A stretch of DNA of 64,000 bases, taken from NCBI RefSeq assembly GCF_000716595.1, contig NZ_JNXC01000034.1:32742-96741 (forward strand), in the 5' to 3' direction. The stretch's first letter is position 1. Every line of letters begins with the position of its first letter. Shown one piece after another: positions 8,954-17,037 of this stretch. A model generated the notes under the pieces. That model was not told the DNA's origin. It ran no database searches and was given only the letters and a program-made list of their open reading frames with translations. The stretch comes from Saccharothrix sp. NRRL B-16314. Lineage in GTDB: Bacteria > Actinomycetota > Actinomycetes > Mycobacteriales > Pseudonocardiaceae. Made by a program: the position numbers and the translations under genes.

Positions 8954-10377
8954 CGGGGGTGGGGGCACGGCCCGTCGCTCGTCGGCCGGCGCGGCAGGGT
9001 CACCGTCACCGCGGTCGAGCCGGGGCGGCTGGTGAGGTCCACCGCGCCGCCGTGCGCGACGACCAGCGAGTGCGCCACCGCCAGCCCCAGCCCGCTCCCG
9101 CCCCGGTCACGCGTGCGCGAGTCGTCCACCCGGTAGAACCGGTCGAAGACGCGGGCCTGGTCGGCCGCCGGGATGCCGGGACCGGTGTCGCCGACCCGCA
9201 GCACCGCCGACCGGGGCTCCACCGACACCGACAGGGACACCGACGTGCCCGCCGGCGTGTGCACGGCGGCGTTCGTGAGCAGGTTGTCCACCACCTGGCG
9301 CAGCCGCAGCGGGTCGAACCCCAGCCGCACCGGCCGGTCCGGCACGGTCAGCGTCAACGGGCGCGACGGGTGGGCCGCGCGGAACGCGTCCGCGGCCTCC
9401 AGCGCCAGCGCCGCGAGGTCGCCGTCGACCACCCGCAGCGGCGTCTCCGCCTCCGCCGAGTCCAGCCGGGCGAGCAGCAGCAGGTCGTCCAGCAGCACGC
9501 TCATCCGCGCCGCCTCCGACCGCAGCCGCTCCAGGTGCGCCTCGCGTTCCTCCGGCGCGTTCGCCGCCGCGTACCGGAACAGGTCCGCGTAGCCCCGGAT
9601 CGACGTCAACGGCGTGCGCAGCTCGTGCGACGCGTCCGCGATGAACCGCCGCAACCGCTGCTCGGCGGCGGTGCGCGCGGCCAGCGACGTGTCGATGTGG
9701 TCCAGCATCGTGTTGAACGCGCTGCGCAGCTCCTCCACCTCGACGCCGCCGCTGCCGCCCTCCGCGCGCACCGGCAGCCGGGCCGAGTCGGTCAGGTCGT
9801 GCGACGTGATGTCGTGCGCCGTGCGCGCCATGTCGCTCAACGGCTGCAACCCGCGCCGCAGCACCGCCCGTCCGATCACCACGAACGCGGTCAGCGCCAG
9901 CAGGAACGCGATCACCTCCACGAGCACCAGCTGCCGCACGGTGGTGGTGATGTCGTTCATCGGCGCCGCGGTGACCAGCACGACGCCGTCCGACACCGGT
10001 GACCCGCGCAGCCGGTACGTGCCGTCGCCCTTCAGGTGGTCCGTCCAGTACACCGGCTCCGGCCCGTCGACCTTCAACGCCACGTCGGTCATGTCGTCGC
10101 GGTCGGCGGGCTGGTCGTCGGGGTTCCTGGGCACCGCCCGGCCGTCACGCACGTCGTAGACGACCGAGTACCAGCCGTAGGCGGCGCCCTTGATGGTGCC
10201 GGTGGCGGCGAGGTTCTTCTTCACCGAGACCTGGGTGGTCTCCATCTGCGCGTCGAGCCGGCGTTCCAGGAACTCCTGCATCCGCTCCGCCATCACCGTG
10301 CCGACGACCGCGAACACCGCCAACGCGAGCGCGCCCAGCCCCAGCGCCAGGCGCGTGCCCAGGCGCAACCGCCTCAC
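8950..10377 (-). CDS. Two-component sensor histidine kinase
   Basis: A 475-aa membrane kinase. TM1 is at about residues 8-30, an extracytoplasmic sensor loop contains a YSVVYDVRDGR segment, and TM2 (QLVLVEVIAFLLALTAFVVIG) is near residue 150. A HAMP region is followed by the H-box FIADASHELRTPLTSIRGY (phosphorylated His) and the N box (DNLLTNA), G1 (GDTGPGIP), F (DRFYR) and G2 (GSGLGLA) boxes. The GTG start overlaps the response regulator stop as GTGA, so the pair is translationally coupled. The layout resembles actinobacterial TrcS/MprB-type sensors. The signal is unknown. Confidence 0.95.
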   Translation of the reverse strand: MRRLRLGTRLALGLGALALAVFAVVGTVMAERMQEFLERRLDAQMETTQVSVKKNLAATGTIKGAAYGWYSVVYDVRDGRAVPRNPDDQPADRDDMTDVALKVDGPEPVYWTDHLKGDGTYRLRGSPVSDGVVLVTAAPMNDITTTVRQLVLVEVIAFLLALTAFVVIGRAVLRRGLQPLSDMARTAHDITSHDLTDSARLPVRAEGGSGGVEVEELRSAFNTMLDHIDTSLAARTAAEQRLRRFIADASHELRTPLTSIRGYADLFRYAAANAPEEREAHLERLRSEAARMSVLLDDLLLLARLDSAEAETPLRVVDGDLAALALEAADAFRAAHPSRPLTLTVPDRPVRLGFDPLRLRQVVDNLLTNAAVHTPAGTSVSLSVSVEPRSAVLRVGDTGPGIPAADQARVFDRFYRVDDSRTRDRGGSGLGLAVAHSLVVAHGGAVDLTSRPGSTAVTVTLPRRPTSDGPCPHPR

Positions 10378-11072
10378 GCAGCCACTCGCCGCAGCACGTA
10401 CCCCACGCCGCGGACGGTGTGGATCAGCGGTTCGCCGCCGTCGTCCAGCTTGCGCCGCAGGTGCGACACGACCAGCTCCACCACGTTGGACCGGCCGCCG
10501 AAGTCGTACTCCCACACGTGGTCGAGGATCTGGGCCTTCGTCAGCACGGCGGGGGACCGGCGCATCAGGTAGCGCAGCAGTTCGTACTCGGTGGGGGTGA
10601 GGGTGACGAGCCGGTGGCCGCGGCGCACCTCGCGGGTGTCCTCGTCCAGCACCAGGTCGGACACCTTGAGCACCGATCGCTTCCACACCGGCCCGGTCGA
10701 CCGCCGCAGCACGGCTCGCAGCCGGGCCATCAGCTCCTCCACCGAGAACGGCTTGACCAGGTAGTCGTCGCCACCGCGGGTGAGGCCCGCGACCCGGTCC
10801 GCGGTGCCGTCACGGGCGGTCAGGAACACCACCGGCACCATCGCGCCGGCGGACCGCAGCCGGTCCAGCACGGTGAAGCCGTCCACGTCCGGGAGCATCA
10901 GGTCGAGCACCACGATGTCCGGGCGGAAGTCGGCCGCGGCCCGCAGCGCCGCCTCACCGCTGCCCGCCGTCACCGCCTGCCAGCCCTCGTACCGCGCGAC
11001 CGTCGCGACGAGGTCCGCGATGTGCGGCTCGTCGTCCACCACGAGCAGTCGAACGGGGGCACCCTTGTCCAC
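10374..11072 (-). CDS. OmpR-family response regulator
   Basis: A 232-aa protein. The receiver domain covers residues 8-120, with acidic pocket DDE near 13-15, phospho-acceptor Asp57 (VVLDLMLPD) and the conserved Lys in LVKPFS. A winged-helix domain (about 130-230) carries TPTEYELLRYLM and VVSHLRRKLD, typical of OmpR/PhoB DNA binding. The start is the GTG of VDKGAPVRLL. Longer upstream frames have no family similarity. It is the first gene of the RR-HK operon, divergent from the Crp/Fnr gene across 207 bp that contains a 13-bp tandem repeat. Confidence 0.95.
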   Translation of the reverse strand: MDKGAPVRLLVVDDEPHIADLVATVARYEGWQAVTAGSGEAALRAAADFRPDIVVLDLMLPDVDGFTVLDRLRSAGAMVPVVFLTARDGTADRVAGLTRGGDDYLVKPFSVEELMARLRAVLRRSTGPVWKRSVLKVSDLVLDEDTREVRRGHRLVTLTPTEYELLRYLMRRSPAVLTKAQILDHVWEYDFGGRSNVVELVVSHLRRKLDDGGEPLIHTVRGVGYVLRRVAA

Positions 11073-11182
11073 CCGCCCATGGTGCGGCACCGCCACCCGC
11101 CGAGCGAGGCCATCCGCGCCCGACGGCCGGATCAACAGCCAGTCGACAGGTCCGCGACAGGCGGAGCCCCACCCGCTGCCCC

Positions 11183-11247
11183 ACCGCACAGCCGCACCGC
11201 ACGGCCCGACCGCACAGCCCGACCGCACAGCCCGACCGCACAGCCCC
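11183..11247. repeat. Five 13-bp tandem repeats in a divergent promoter region
   Basis: Five head-to-tail copies of accgcacagcccg, the first two with 1-3 changes, lie between the response regulator (start 11072, minus) and the Crp/Fnr gene (start 11280, plus). The last copy ends 33 bp before the Crp/Fnr start. The 13-bp spacing is not a helical turn, and the position could affect both promoters. A slippage-prone spacer or a protein-binding array are both possible. Confidence 0.8.
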
Positions 11248-11279
11248 ACTGGTCCTCCCGGTCCGGTAGACACTGCCGG

Positions 11280-11942
11280 GTGACCGGCGCGAATTCCCGA
11301 CCACCACGCGGATTCCGCGCGTTGTTGGGTGAGGCGAAGTGGCAGGCGTTGCTGGCCCGCGGTGCGGAACGGGTGCACCCGCCGGGCTCGTGGTTGCTGC
11401 GGCAGGGCGATCCCGGGACGTTCGTGTTCGCGCTGGTGTCCGGCCGGGTGAAGGTGCTCGGCGCGGAACCGGGCGGCGGGCAGTTGCTGATCACCCTGCG
11501 CGGCCCGGGTGACCTGCTCGGCGAGATCGCGGCCCGGTCGGCCGGGCCGCGCACCGCGACCGTGCGGGCGATCGACCGCTGCACCACGAAGGTCCTGTCG
11601 GCGGCGGCGTTCGAGGCGTTCCTGGACGAGCACCGCGCGCAGGGCCGGCTGGCCGACTACGTCGTGTCGAAGCTGTCGCAGGCGGTGCCGTACCAGGTGC
11701 AGTTGGTGCACTTCGCGCCCGAACGCCGGATCGCGCGGCTGCTGCTGGAGATCGTGGCGCTGGCCGACGACGGCAGCCCGCACGTGCCGTTCTCCCAGCG
11801 CGAGGTGGCCGACGCACTCGGGTTGGCGCGCAGCACGGTGGCGTTGCACCTCCAGCGGCTGAAGGAGGTCGGCGCGCTGCACCCCGGCCCGCGGCTCCTC
11901 GTCGCCGACCTGGAAGTGCTGAAGCAGCACGCCGGCATGTGA
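11280..11942 (+). CDS. Crp/Fnr family transcriptional regulator
   Basis: A 220-aa protein with an N-terminal cyclic-nucleotide-binding beta-roll (about residues 15-130: HPPGSWLLRQGDPGTFVFALVSGRV, GPGDLLGEIAARSAGPRTATV) and a C-terminal winged helix (about 150-215: FSQREVADALGLARSTVALHLQ). The phosphate-binding-cassette-like segment GEIAARSAGPRTATV is close to the Crp pattern (GE-A--------RTA), so cNMP binding is plausible but unproven. GTG start; longer frames upstream run through the 13-bp repeats and lack similarity. It is 87 bp upstream of, and co-directional with, a cyclase-like gene, which suggests a link between a nucleotide signal and this regulator. Confidence 0.9.
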   Translation: MTGANSRPPRGFRALLGEAKWQALLARGAERVHPPGSWLLRQGDPGTFVFALVSGRVKVLGAEPGGGQLLITLRGPGDLLGEIAARSAGPRTATVRAIDRCTTKVLSAAAFEAFLDEHRAQGRLADYVVSKLSQAVPYQVQLVHFAPERRIARLLLEIVALADDGSPHVPFSQREVADALGLARSTVALHLQRLKEVGALHPGPRLLVADLEVLKQHAGM

Positions 11943-12029
11943 CGCGCATCACCCTCGAGCTGTCCGGCGGCGGACAACCCCGTCGCGGCGGGCCCGGAAA
12001 CCTCCTGAGCGGGCGACGAGGAGGGTTTC

Positions 12030-12821
12030 GTGGAGAACGACTGGGCCGAGCTGCCGCCGTACCGGGCGCTGCTCGTGGTGGACGTCAAGGACTTCAGCGG
12101 CCTGCCGGGGAGGCACCACGCGGAGCTGACCGACGCCATCCCGGGCATCCTGCGCGGCGCGTTCGAGCGGTGCGGCGCGGTGGAGGTGTGGCGGGAGAAG
12201 CGGTTCGCGGAGTCCACGGGCGACGGCCACAGCGCGGGTTTCCCGTCGGCCGTGCTGCCGCTGCTGGTGGGACCGTTCCTGCGGTCGTTGCAGGACGAGC
12301 TGGACTACCGGGCCAGGGTCGACGCCGGTCCGGCCGGCCTGCGGATGCGGGCCAGCGTGACGGTCGGGCCGGTCACCGACCCCAACCGCGACGGCGTGAG
12401 CACCGGCAGCGGCGAGGCGCGGGTCGAGAACCACCGGCTGCTCGACTCCGCGCCGGTGCGGGACCTGCTCACGCGGTCCGGGCCGACCACCAGGGTGGCC
12501 GCGATCGTGTCGGCGCGGGCGTTCGAGGACGCCGTGCTCTCCGGGTACGCGACCGACCCGCCGGAGCTGTACGTGCCGGTGCCCGTGCGGGTGAAGAAGT
12601 TCGCGGGTGACGCCTACCTGCGGGTGCCGTCGCCCACGGGGGACTTGCTGCGCAACGGTTTCCTGCCCCAACCGGCGCCGTCCGACCAGACAGCGTCCGT
12701 CGAAGAGCCTCAGGCTCCGCCGGCGCAGTGGAACAGCGTCGGCACGGTCCAGGGCGACGTGCACCAGAGCCGCGACCACATCCACCACGGCGGCACCTTC
12801 CACCTGCGCGGTGGCCGGTGA
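12030..12821 (+). CDS. Class III nucleotide cyclase-like protein with C-terminal amyloid-signalling-like motif
   Basis: A 263-aa protein without a confident family name. Residues about 10-200 look like a class III adenylate/guanylate cyclase core. VVDVKDFSGL (Asp18) matches the first metal-binding strand, STGDGHSAGF (Asp65) matches the GDG hairpin with the second metal Asp, GEARVENHRLLDSAPVRDLL matches the helix that usually carries the Asn-Arg pair, and AAIVSARAFE plus VKKFAGDAYLRV match the closing strands. After a Pro-rich linker, residues 234-258 hold WNSVGTVQGDVHQSRDHI and a Gly/His tail, nearly identical to the start of the next protein. GTG start with a GAGGAGGG ribosome site. Its stop overlaps the next start (GTGA). 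Catalytic activity is inference. Confidence 0.7.
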   Translation: MENDWAELPPYRALLVVDVKDFSGLPGRHHAELTDAIPGILRGAFERCGAVEVWREKRFAESTGDGHSAGFPSAVLPLLVGPFLRSLQDELDYRARVDAGPAGLRMRASVTVGPVTDPNRDGVSTGSGEARVENHRLLDSAPVRDLLTRSGPTTRVAAIVSARAFEDAVLSGYATDPPELYVPVPVRVKKFAGDAYLRVPSPTGDLLRNGFLPQPAPSDQTASVEEPQAPPAQWNSVGTVQGDVHQSRDHIHHGGTFHLRGGR

Positions 12822-12880
12822 CCGGCTGGAACACCGTCGGGGACGTCGAAGGCGACGTCCACCAGAGCCGCGACCACATC
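12753..12880 (+). repeat. 30-bp direct repeat encoding a shared protein motif
   Basis: Positions 12753-12782 and 12851-12880 are 30-bp copies with one mismatch. The first encodes GDVHQSRDHI near the C-terminus of the cyclase-like protein. The second encodes the same residues near the N-terminus of the next protein. Flanking similarity continues at protein level (WNSVG.V.G versus WNTVG.V.G) but fades at DNA level. Confidence 0.85.
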
Positions 12881-14674
12881 ACCTTGGGCGACACCACGAA
12901 CTACGACATCCGCGCCGACAACGTCGTCAACCACTTCCACGAGGTGCGCCGCAGGCGACGGGAGGCGCGGCTCGTCGCCGACGACCACGTCCGCTGGCTG
13001 GCCGAGCGGTTCGTGCCGCCCGGCCGGTTCCCGTGGCACGCCCTGGCGGCACCCGGCACCGTCGTCCTGACCGGCCCGGACGGCGCCGGCCTGCGCACCG
13101 CCGCGTTCATGCTGCTCACCGGCAACGGCGAGACCGGCCTCACCGAACTGCGCGAACTGGCCGACCGGACCGAGGACGACGAGCCCGCCCTCGACCCGGC
13201 CGAGATCGCCGAGGACGAACGGCTGCTGCTCGACCTGACCGCCACCGAGCCGGACCGGGTCGACCGGATGCGGCCCGAACTGGAGGCGTACCGCGCGGAG
13301 GTGGCGACCCGGCGGGCGCGGCTCGTCGTGGTCGTGCGGGAGGACCAGCGGCACCTGCTGGCCGACTCGCTCGCCGACCTGGTCAAGCCGGTGGACCCGC
13401 CGCCGGGCGACCTCGTGCTCAAGGCGCACCTGCGGCTCGGCGAGTTCGAGGTGCCCGCCGACGTCCGGGACCACCTGGCCGCCGCGTCACCGCGCGAGGT
13501 GGCCGCGCTCGCCCGCTTGGCGTTGGAGGCGCGGACCGCCGACCCCGACGGCACGGTGGCCGAGTGGCTGCGCGCGGCGACGTCGGCCCAGGTCCGCCGG
13601 GACGCCGAGGCGGCGGAGCTGTTCCAGAAGCACCAGGAAGGCTCGGCCAGGGCGTTGGCCGTGGTCGCCGCGTTCCTGTCCGGCGCGCCGCTGGAGGCGC
13701 TGGTCCAGGGTGAGGCCGCGTTCCGCCGGCTGGTGGAGCTGCCCGGCGACGACACCCACGCGCTCGACGGCGACTACCTCGCCGAGCGGATGACGCGGGT
13801 CGGCCTGCGCACCGGCGGCACGCGTTCGGTCGCGTTCACCTCGCTCGGGCTGGACAGCGCCGTCCGCACCCACTTCTGGACGTACTTCCCCGACCTGCGG
13901 CAGCGGATGCCCGACTGGGTGCGGGCCGCCGTGGCGCTGCGCGACGTGGACGACCGGACGGCCGCGGACCTCGTGGCGCGGTTCGCCGAACAGGCCCTCG
14001 CCACCGGGCGGGTGGACCTCCTGACCGGGTTGGCCCAGCGGTGGGGTTCGGGCGCGCGGCCGGACCTGGCGCTGCGGGTGCTGACCACCGGGCTGGAGCA
14101 CCCGCGGTGGTCGTGGGCGTTCCGCAAGCACGTCTACCACCGGTCGCGTGCCGTCGACCTGTCGCCCGGGTACGCCCAGGTGCTGATCACCGCGTGCGCG
14201 GTGGGGATCGCGCCGAGCTGGCCCACGCAGGCCCTCGTGCGGCTGCACAACCTGACTCGCCACCACGACGACGAGGTGCGCGTCGAGGCGCGTCAGGCGT
14301 TGCTGGACCTGGTGCACCGGCGGAAGTTCCAGCGCCGCCTGCTGCACCGGCTGACCGAACGCGGCCTGCGCCCGGAGGACCACGCCATCCTGTACGACCT
14401 GGACGTGCCGCCGTACCTGGCGCAAGGCCACCTCACCCGCCGGACCCTGATCACCGCCTGGGAGCAGGTGCTGGCCGCCGGCGCGGACGTCCCGCCGCAC
14501 GCCTTGCACCGCTGGCTCGTCCAGGACCCCGGACTGCTGGTGGCGGCGTGCGCCGGCCGTCCACGCCTGCTCGACCACCTCTACCTGGCCGCACGTGCGT
14601 CGGGGGACGCCGCCCGGCTCCGGCCGCTGATCGACTCGGCGCTGGGCCTGATCCACCTGGAGGACCACCGATGA
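12818..14674 (+). CDS. Degenerate P-loop (STAND-like) protein with N-terminal amyloid-signalling-like motif
   Basis: A 618-aa protein without a recognised full-length family. Residues 4-21 (WNTVGDVEGDVHQSRDHI) repeat the motif that ends the upstream protein. A basic helix (HEVRRRRREARLVADDH) follows, then a P-loop-like TVVLTGPDGAGLRTA at 81-95, in which the Lys is Arg and the spacing is one residue long. A Walker-B-like strand ARLVVVVRED is at about 167-175. From about residue 250 to the end it is helical and Leu/Ala/Arg-rich without clean TPR or HEAT consensus. The GTG start overlaps the previous stop by 4 nt and is far more likely than the longer frame, which has no similarity. An NTP-regulated or non-hydrolysing scaffold that signals to its neighbour through the shared motif is my inference. 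Confidence 0.65.
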   Translation: MTGWNTVGDVEGDVHQSRDHITLGDTTNYDIRADNVVNHFHEVRRRRREARLVADDHVRWLAERFVPPGRFPWHALAAPGTVVLTGPDGAGLRTAAFMLLTGNGETGLTELRELADRTEDDEPALDPAEIAEDERLLLDLTATEPDRVDRMRPELEAYRAEVATRRARLVVVVREDQRHLLADSLADLVKPVDPPPGDLVLKAHLRLGEFEVPADVRDHLAAASPREVAALARLALEARTADPDGTVAEWLRAATSAQVRRDAEAAELFQKHQEGSARALAVVAAFLSGAPLEALVQGEAAFRRLVELPGDDTHALDGDYLAERMTRVGLRTGGTRSVAFTSLGLDSAVRTHFWTYFPDLRQRMPDWVRAAVALRDVDDRTAADLVARFAEQALATGRVDLLTGLAQRWGSGARPDLALRVLTTGLEHPRWSWAFRKHVYHRSRAVDLSPGYAQVLITACAVGIAPSWPTQALVRLHNLTRHHDDEVRVEARQALLDLVHRRKFQRRLLHRLTERGLRPEDHAILYDLDVPPYLAQGHLTRRTLITAWEQVLAAGADVPPHALHRWLVQDPGLLVAACAGRPRLLDHLYLAARASGDAARLRPLIDSALGLIHLEDHR

Positions 14675-16041
14675 CTGATGACATGACCGAAACCGTCGTG
14701 GCGGGCACGGCGTCGCTGGTGCTGCCGATCGCGATCGGCGCCGCGTCCGGCTGGCCGCCGTGGGTGATCGTGATCGTCGCCGCAGGGCTGCTCGCCATCA
14801 CGGCGGTGGCCGTCCAGCAGCGCCGGCAGCGCCGCAAGCAGTGGGAGCTGAGGGCCGAGCAGTTGCGCTACGAGTCGCGGCACGCCGTGCAGCAGCCGCC
14901 GCCGGTGCCCGTGATCCCGCCGGGGCACCAGCTGACCCCGGTGAGCCTGCCGAGCGCGATGGAGGACTACCGGTTCACGTTCGCGTGCACCGTGCACTGG
15001 CAGCCCGGTTCAGGCGCCGCCGAGCACGCGGTGCCGGCAGCCGTTGCCGCGGACGCCGTGGTGCGGCGGGCGTCGCGGATCACCGCCGGCCGTCACCCCG
15101 AGGACGACGGAACGGTGCACGCACTGGCCGCCGCGTTGGGGCAGCGGGAGACCGACCCGGGGCAGCGCTTGGCTGCGTGGGCGACCGACGTGCGGCTGGA
15201 GCTGAACCCGGAGGACCGCGACCGCCTGCGGCGGGTGGCCGACATGCGCAAGCAGCAGCACGTGTGGGAGCAGGAGGTCGCCGCGGAACGCGCCGTCCGG
15301 ACGTACCTGCGGCAGGACGTGCTGACCAGCACCGGCAGCACGGTGGTGTGGTGGCTGGCGCGCAACACCGGTCAGGTCCGCGAGGCGGTCGATTTGGTCG
15401 GCACCCTGTCCAAGCTCTCCGCCGCCGCTTGCGACCGGGAGGTGGACGACGTGTTCCGCCACCTCGCCAACGGCGCCCCCGCGCCGTTCACGGTCAACGG
15501 CCACAGCACCAGCCACAGCACCAGCCACAGCACCAGCCACAGCACCAGCCACAGCACCAGCCACACCGCTGACACCGGGCAACCGGACGACGTGCTCCTG
15601 GACCCGGAAGGCCACCCGGTGTTCGGCCACCAACTGGCGAACCTCCTGGACCTCCACGAACACCCGGACCGCGCGCAACGCGCCCGTGAGCGCTACGGCG
15701 TAGCCGACTGGGACACCACCGACCGGGACCCCGACAACCGGGACCCCGACAACCGGGACCCCGACAACCGGGACCCCGACAACTGGGACGCCGACAACTG
15801 GGACGCCGCCGACCACACCACCCCAACCGACCCCGACCCGCTCGACTCCGACCCACCGGCCTCCTGGCCACCCGACCCCGGCCCACTCGCCTCCGGCCCG
15901 GCCGCCTCAGGCCCGGCCGATCTCTGGCCGCCCAACCTCAGCCCGCCCAACCCCAGCCCGCCCAACTCAGTCCCGCCCAACTCAGTCCCGCCCAACTCAG
16001 GCCCGCCGGACCCCAACAACCCACCCCACGACGCCGGCTGA
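14671..16041 (+). CDS. Two-TM membrane protein with SPFH-like region and repeat-rich acidic/Pro tail
   Basis: A 456-aa protein, not a recognised named family. Two hydrophobic stretches (about residues 13-27 and 31-48) are followed by a basic stop-transfer (RRQRRKQW). Residues 98-270 are alternating strand/helix with a charged helical region (NPEDRDRLRRVADMRKQQ, VWEQEVAAERAVRTYLRQ) reminiscent of SPFH/band-7 proteins; this similarity is weak. The tail is low complexity: five HSTS units, five D-P-D-N-R-type units, then Pro/Ser/Asn repeats to the end. The ATG overlaps the preceding stop (ATGA), making it the third gene of the cyclase-like/P-loop operon and a candidate membrane-located partner. 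Part of the tail is antisense to a decayed TPR gene frame. Confidence 0.7.
   Translation: MTDDMTETVVAGTASLVLPIAIGAASGWPPWVIVIVAAGLLAITAVAVQQRRQRRKQWELRAEQLRYESRHAVQQPPPVPVIPPGHQLTPVSLPSAMEDYRFTFACTVHWQPGSGAAEHAVPAAVAADAVVRRASRITAGRHPEDDGTVHALAAALGQRETDPGQRLAAWATDVRLELNPEDRDRLRRVADMRKQQHVWEQEVAAERAVRTYLRQDVLTSTGSTVVWWLARNTGQVREAVDLVGTLSKLSAAACDREVDDVFRHLANGAPAPFTVNGHSTSHSTSHSTSHSTSHSTSHTADTGQPDDVLLDPEGHPVFGHQLANLLDLHEHPDRAQRARERYGVADWDTTDRDPDNRDPDNRDPDNRDPDNWDADNWDAADHTTPTDPDPLDSDPPASWPPDPGPLASGPAASGPADLWPPNLSPPNPSPPNSVPPNSVPPNSGPPDPNNPPHDAG
15501..15560 (+). repeat. Five 12-bp in-frame tandem repeats (HSTS)5
   Basis: Five perfect copies of ccacagcaccag inside the membrane protein gene, encoding alternating His-Ser-Thr-Ser. 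Being a multiple of three, copy changes would alter tail length without a frameshift. Confidence 0.9.
15723..15797 (+). repeat. Five 15-bp in-frame tandem repeats (R-D-P-D-N type)
   Basis: Four perfect copies of ccgggaccccgacaa and one variant (ctgggacgccgacaa) inside the same tail, giving an acidic Asp/Asn-rich repeat. Further imprecise Pro/Asn/Ser repeats of 12-15 bp run from about 15935 to 16005. Confidence 0.9.
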
Positions 16042-16059
16042 GCGGTCCGCTGAGCTCGT

Positions 16060-16814
16060 GGGCTGGTGAACACAGGCGGCGGCCCGGTCCACTCGCTGAG
16101 CGCCACCAAGGTCCTGAAACGCATGGCACGCACCACTTCCCGGAACCTCGGACCCGGCACGTCGGGGAGGAGCGGGACGGCTTCAGGGAGCCGACCCAGG
16201 TTGGCCAGGACCGCGCCGCGGTGGGCGAGGAGTTCGGCCTCGTCGATCCACCAAGCCCACGAAGGAGCAGAGGGGTCTTCTTCGAGGGCGGCGCGGGACT
16301 GGTCCAACGCGCGCAGCGCGGGCGTCGCCAAGCGCATCCGCGAGTGGGCACGGGCCTGGCGGAGCGCGAACAAGGCCCGAACCCGAGGCGAGGTCGTAGT
16401 GGCCGCACCGACGTCGGCCAGGTCGAGAGCTTCGGCGAACCGCCCGACGTGGGCGCGCTGCATCGACATGGTCGACAGGGTCAGCGTCTCGAGCTCCCGG
16501 TTGCCCGCCGCCCGCGCCAGCCCCAGCGCCGCGACGTTGTGCCGGTGGGCCTCGACCTGGCGTTCCTCCTCGAACAGGATCCAGCCCGTCACCCCCACGA
16601 GTTCGGCCAGCGCGTCGACCGCGTCCCTACCCGCTGGCGCCCGACGAACAGCCAGCACGGCCAGATCGCCGACATCACGCGCGCCGGGCTCGCCGTCGAG
16701 GGCGATCAACAGCCGCGTCACCGCCCGGATGCCCGCCGGCACCGGCCCCACCTCCCCGAAACGGAACGATCCCCGCACCTCACTGCGCCGAACAGGTGGG
16801 TCACCTGTGACCAC
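16060..16814 (-). pseudogene. Decayed TPR-containing regulator fragment
   Basis: About 250 codons resemble the TPR half of actinobacterial HTH-TPR regulators (XRE type): ALGLARAAGNRELETLTLSTMSMQRAHVGRFAEALDLA, ALRALDQSRAALEEDPSAPSWAWWIDEAELLAHRGAVLANLGRLPEAVPLL, split here over several helices. The usual N-terminal helix-turn-helix (about 80 residues) is absent, and the space upstream is taken by a terminator. The C-terminal TPRs are also lost: the open frame continues to 15693, but only as the antisense of the neighbouring membrane protein's repeat tail. Loss at both ends suggests a remnant. A functional HTH-less TPR protein remains possible. Confidence 0.5.
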
Positions 16815-16915
16815 TCACACGCGCTCTGCTACGGTTCCGCCCACGGGTTTCCCGCTCCACGGCAGGTCAGCCTGGTTCCGCGCTCGGGGCGTGTCCCATC
16901 GCAGACCACGTGGAG

Positions 16916-16964
16916 AGCCGGCCTCGGTCGCACGCATTCGGGAACGTGCGTGCCGAGGCCGGCT
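16916..16964 (-). terminator. Long terminator hairpin after the ADP-ribosylglycohydrolase gene
   Basis: Outer arms agccggcctcgg and ccgaggccggct (12 bp) with an inner CGCACG/CGTGCG stem. It lies 74 nt beyond the stop codon of the minus-strand ADP-ribosylglycohydrolase gene. Confidence 0.8.
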
Positions 16965-17037
16965 TCCCCCGTTCTCAAGCCCCTCAAGCCCGTCACGAGC
17001 GCCGAGCCCACGAGCATCGGGTCCACGAGCGCCGGGC

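Noticed and set aside
12818..14674. Calling the P-loop protein a true NLR/NB-ARC ATPase
   Set aside because: The Walker A Lys is replaced and no GxP/WHD/ARC motifs were found; described only as STAND-like and degenerate.
14671..16041. Confident assignment of the cassette membrane protein as SPFH/stomatin
   Set aside because: Only a loose helical resemblance; no clear band-7 signature, so it is left as SPFH-like.
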